Assembly (NCBI RefSeq): GCF_001949145.1
Contig: NW_019091414.1
Location: 1,142,819 to 1,153,166 of the forward strand
Reading direction: 5' to 3'
DNA length: 10,348 bases
Origin: Acanthaster planci
Lineage: Eukaryota; Echinodermata; Asteroidea; Valvatida; Acanthasteridae
Shown in pieces: positions 7,829-10,348 of this stretch. The position numbers and the translations under genes were made by a program. The number at the start of each line of letters is the position of its first letter. The first letter of the stretch is position 1. The notes beneath the pieces were generated by a model, which saw only the letters and a program-made list of their open reading frames with translations, made no database searches and was not told the origin of the DNA.

Positions 7829-8598
7829 TAACATAAGAAACAAAAGCAACTCTGTTGTCTTTTCACTTCATACAAAAGAAAGACTAAATTGAAACAGAAA
7901 TATCAGCTGAAATCAACAAACAATAAAATTTCTTTCTTTTTTTGTTTTTTACTCCAGTTCCAAGCAAGAATTTGAAACTGTTTACATGATTGTACACAGA
8001 TGTATTGCAAAGAGGAACCACAAGCTGAAAGACATGAGAAATGAAAATAAAAATCTGAACAGTAATCAACGTCTGACTTGGTTTGGTACCAGCTGTGTGC
8101 AAGCAGAGTTTAGCTGCACACCAGTCATGGGCAATGCCATTTTTTAAAAAAAACTTTATGGTGAATCTATCTCTGAATATACTGGAACAGCTTCATGACA
8201 TCTGCCCTGAATTACTTTCAGTGTTCTTAGCATATTGGAATTTAAATGATGAAATGACTGTTATCTTTGTAAAGCAAGCTACTTTAATACACTGGGAATG
8301 CTGTTAAAGGTCAGAGAAATACCGAACACACATTGGACTCCAACCCTCACAAAGAAAGAGAAACGCAAAGAAGGAAAGGATGATGCAGACAAACCTAATA
8401 CTGAGAATTTAAGTCCTTTCTTTCCTGCCGAGCAGTGATTTCAACATAAAAACGCTCTCCCGCTTGATAATTAGTTTAAGCAACATAAGCCACTAATGGA
8501 TATCACTCTGAAAAGCTGCAGTAGCCATTGCCATGGTGATGATTTGTTTCCATGGAGAGCCATTTTTCTGTATAAATGGGGCATTGTTTTCTGTGTAA

Positions 8599-8604
8599 TT
8601 TATT
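8599..8604 (-). promoter_or_regulatory. candidate poly(A) signal, minus-strand gene (proximal)
   Basis: AATAAA on the minus strand, about 340 nt after the stop codon. No clear GU-rich element follows, so it may be weak or unused. Confidence 0.3.
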
Positions 8605-8941
8605 CTACTTTTGGCCAAACATTTCTGACTATCTCTCTCATGCACAAAAATGTCAAATTTGATTGACTCATTTCCGAGAAATGTTTATGTATAAAAAGAG
8701 GCTTAAAACTATGGAAAAATCCTCCTCGGGGTTAAAATGCCAAACCACAATTTCTTTGGATACATACAAGAAGCACTGTGCACGATGAAGTCCCATTTTC
8801 TATTTCTAGGAGGGCAAGATTTATCGCATTCGGGTCATTACAGACAGACTTGCCTTATTACGGATTTACAAGTTAAAAAAAAAAAATAGAAAATACTGCA
8901 TTCAGCCTCAGCTAAAAATTCCTGATGGCAACCCCCTCCCC

Positions 8942-10057
8942 TTACAAAATGACACAGCATCTTCTTTCCTCATCCCCACCAATCACCTCTTGTTCCACTG
9001 CAGTGAACCGTTTAAGGGGTTCATCTCCAGGGTATGGTTCCAGCGGGGTATTACTTGACTCCGAGGGATTCAATCCTCCTTGGTCTCCAATGCCATTCTG
9101 CTCACTTCCGGTTGAGTCGCGGTGCCCGTCCCCCTGACTGGTTTCGTTGAACGTGTAGCTCCCTGACAGCCTGTGCGGCAGGATTTTGCGAACAATGTGA
9201 GGGCTCTTTTTCTTTGTGCTATTTTGCGACTTGTGGTCTTTCAGCATGTCAAATGAGTCCTTCCGAGCCTCGGACCAGGCTGTTCCAAAGTCCTCCGTAC
9301 TGTCTCCACTGAGAGTCCGCTTGGCGTGCTCTGAGGCTCGGTGCCGTTTCAACTCAGAGAGAGTCTCAATGTTCCCTGTGTGGTTAGCATCTTGCTCCAC
9401 ATCCTTCTCTTGATCATCTTTCGTCGTATTCTCTTCCTTCTTCTCCGTTTCCTCTGTGAGAGTCTTTCGCTTCAGCTCTTTCTCCCGTTCTTTCTCCTCT
9501 TTCTCCCGTTGACGCAGCAGTTTCTTCTCCTCCTTAATCCGTTGCTTTTCTCGCTCCTTTTCTTCCTTCTTTCGTTGTCGCTCCTCTCGTTCCCGTTGCT
9601 TAGCCTTCTCTCGTTCCTCTCTCTCTTTCTGTCTCTCCTCTTCCAGCTCCTGCTTCCTAGCTTCCACATCCTTGGCCTTTTCCTTCCTGCTTTTCTTGGC
9701 ATGGAGATCTTCCACGACCTCTTGCTCCTTCCTTTTCTTGAGGATGCTCTTGGGCTGTCTTAGCAGGCCAGGCGCATTGAGTCCTTCCATATCAGTCTTT
9801 CCATCACCCCCATCTCCATTCTGCATCACTGACTGCTCCCCGTTCTCCAGCTGAGCTCTCTTCTCAGGGCTATCTGGTATTTCCTCCGTAATGACAGGCA
9901 TGGGAATGATATCAGTCTCTAAGGCACCATTCACATCTTTCTCTTCTCCCTCTGGTTCTTCTCTGTCTAACGTCACCGACGCAACTGAGGTTGGACTCTG
10001 AGGCGCCTCCGTGCCAATATTCACTTCATCAATATCTGTAGCTGGAATATCATCACC
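8942..10057 (-). CDS. unidentified charged, low-complexity protein with C-terminal CAAX box (terminal exon)
   Basis: The reading frame opens at the acceptor (exon starts GGT GAT GAT, phase 0) and runs 371 codons to TAA at 8942-8944. In exon numbering, residues 1-90 are acidic and look disordered. A basic patch with KSILKKRK and AKKSRKEKAK lies near 103-129. Residues about 122-199 are almost only E, K, R and Q, typical of a single alpha-helix or coiled coil. Residues 240-360 are Ser/Thr/Gly-rich with RxxS sites (KRTLS, RKDS) and a basic KKKSPHIVRKILPHR. The end is EERRCCVIL. CVIL fits a CAAX box whose final Leu favours geranylgeranylation, and the adjacent Cys could be palmitoylated, so membrane attachment is likely. 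I do not recognise the family. PDE6-type phosphodiesterases, paralemmins and FBXL2-like proteins also end in CAAX boxes, but nothing here decides for them. The N-terminal domains are outside the window. Confidence 0.88.
   Translation of the reverse strand, partial: GDDIPATDIDEVNIGTEAPQSPTSVASVTLDREEPEGEEKDVNGALETDIIPMPVITEEIPDSPEKRAQLENGEQSVMQNGDGGDGKTDMEGLNAPGLLRQPKSILKKRKEQEVVEDLHAKKSRKEKAKDVEARKQELEEERQKEREEREKAKQREREERQRKKEEKEREKQRIKEEKKLLRQREKEEKEREKELKRKTLTEETEKKEENTTKDDQEKDVEQDANHTGNIETLSELKRHRASEHAKRTLSGDSTEDFGTAWSEARKDSFDMLKDHKSQNSTKKKSPHIVRKILPHRLSGSYTFNETSQGDGHRDSTGSEQNGIGDQGGLNPSESSNTPLEPYPGDEPLKRFTAVEQEVIGGDEERRCCVIL
9461..9694 (-). repeat. Glu/Lys/Arg-rich low-complexity coding tract (predicted long helix)
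   Basis: About 78 codons use mainly GAG/GAA, AAG/AAA and CG/AG Arg codons. Words such as EREE, KEEKERE and REKEEKERE recur without a strict period. The coding strand is strongly purine-biased. This explains the long Leu/Phe/Ser-rich open frames on the opposite strand, which are not genes. The alternating acidic and basic blocks fit an ER/K-type single alpha-helix better than a clean heptad coiled coil. Confidence 0.85.
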
Positions 10058-10348
10058 CTATGAAAGAAAAAAAAAACAACTTTGAGGATTTGATAACTTA
10101 TTTCATCTTGCCGTTTTCACAAAGTCTTGGACTTGTCTAGAGTAAGGTTGTTGTGATTACTCTGCAAAGGGGAAAAGGAATAACTTTAATTTCGTTCTCC
10201 TCTATTCTTAAGTACATTTTTCTTCCAATGAAAATAAAACAACCGAGTTTACTGCCATTATTCTGCTATTGTTGTGGCTGCAAATAATATGAAAGCTATG
10301 GAAGCCATTGTCCAACGACAGCAGCCACTTCCTGTTGGGGTGTGTAAA
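10058..10348 (-). other. intron of the minus-strand CAAX-protein gene (partial)
   Basis: On the minus strand the exon is preceded by a long T tract, ctttcat and AG at 10059-10058, a strong acceptor. The upstream frame meets stops soon after the junction. The rest of the window shows no convincing further exon, though another acceptor-like tract (ccctttgcag) lies at about 10162-10175. Confidence 0.75.

Larger units (their letters stand above)
7615..8941 (-). other. probable 3' UTR of the minus-strand CAAX-protein gene plus flank
   Basis: This lies directly downstream of the minus-strand stop codon. Two AATAAA hexamers on the minus strand (8599-8604 and 7823-7828) give possible ends of about 340 nt or 1.1 kb. 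No other gene is seen. A CCATGG pair at about 8531-8556 forms a short inverted repeat, and an A run lies near 8876-8886 on the plus strand. Confidence 0.55.

Noticed and set aside
9341-9763. 140-codon plus-strand open frame rich in Leu, Phe and Ser
   Set aside because: It is the antisense of the Glu/Lys/Arg-rich coding tract. The purine-biased coding strand lacks stops on its complement and gives a spurious hydrophobic frame.
10110-10161. Possible small extra exon on the minus strand after ccctttgcag
   Set aside because: The acceptor looks good, but no consensus donor follows and only one of three frames stays open over the short stretch.

Overview
The window looks like animal nuclear DNA, probably from an invertebrate. 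It is AT-rich, has GT-AG introns of about 600 bp, short tandem arrays and many fold-back repeats, and shows no operons or bacterial-type signals. The species cannot be fixed from the sequence. Two protein-coding genes converge from the two ends. Both are cut by the window edges, so only the 3' part of each is present.

Left end, plus strand (532-1945): the last three coding exons of OSGEP (Kae1), the catalytic subunit of the KEOPS complex, which makes the t6A modification of tRNA. The exons join in frame, match the C-terminal 71 residues of the human protein without gaps, and end in TAA. The intron before them holds four copies of an 85-bp tandem repeat.

Middle (1946-8941): about 7 kb between the two stop codons, holding the 3' UTRs of both genes plus intergenic DNA. 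I find no further gene in it. It does hold at least four fold-back (long imperfect inverted repeat) segments, around 2787-3082, 4104-4195, 5619-5788 and 7430-7614. It also holds two compact perfect hairpins (2624-2662 and 3711-3739), a two-copy 44-bp tandem duplication (2274-2361) and candidate polyadenylation signals for both genes. The fold-backs look like small non-autonomous DNA transposons (MITE-like). None carries a transposase.

Right end, minus strand (10057 down to 8942): a large terminal exon encoding 371 residues of a protein I cannot name. It has an acidic, disordered start, a basic NLS-like patch, about 78 residues of Glu/Lys/Arg-rich predicted long helix, a Ser/Thr-rich tail with basophilic kinase sites, and a C-terminal CCVIL that fits a geranylgeranylated CAAX box. 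A strong splice acceptor precedes it, and the window then ends inside the upstream intron.

Nothing in the sequence suggests that the two genes work together. They share only a convergent arrangement and a repeat-rich 3' region. I did not find a clearly new biological system. The points most worth following are the unidentified prenylated protein, the OSGEP poly(A) signal that overlaps a fold-back stem, the candidate intron just after the OSGEP stop codon, and the uncatalogued fold-back families.
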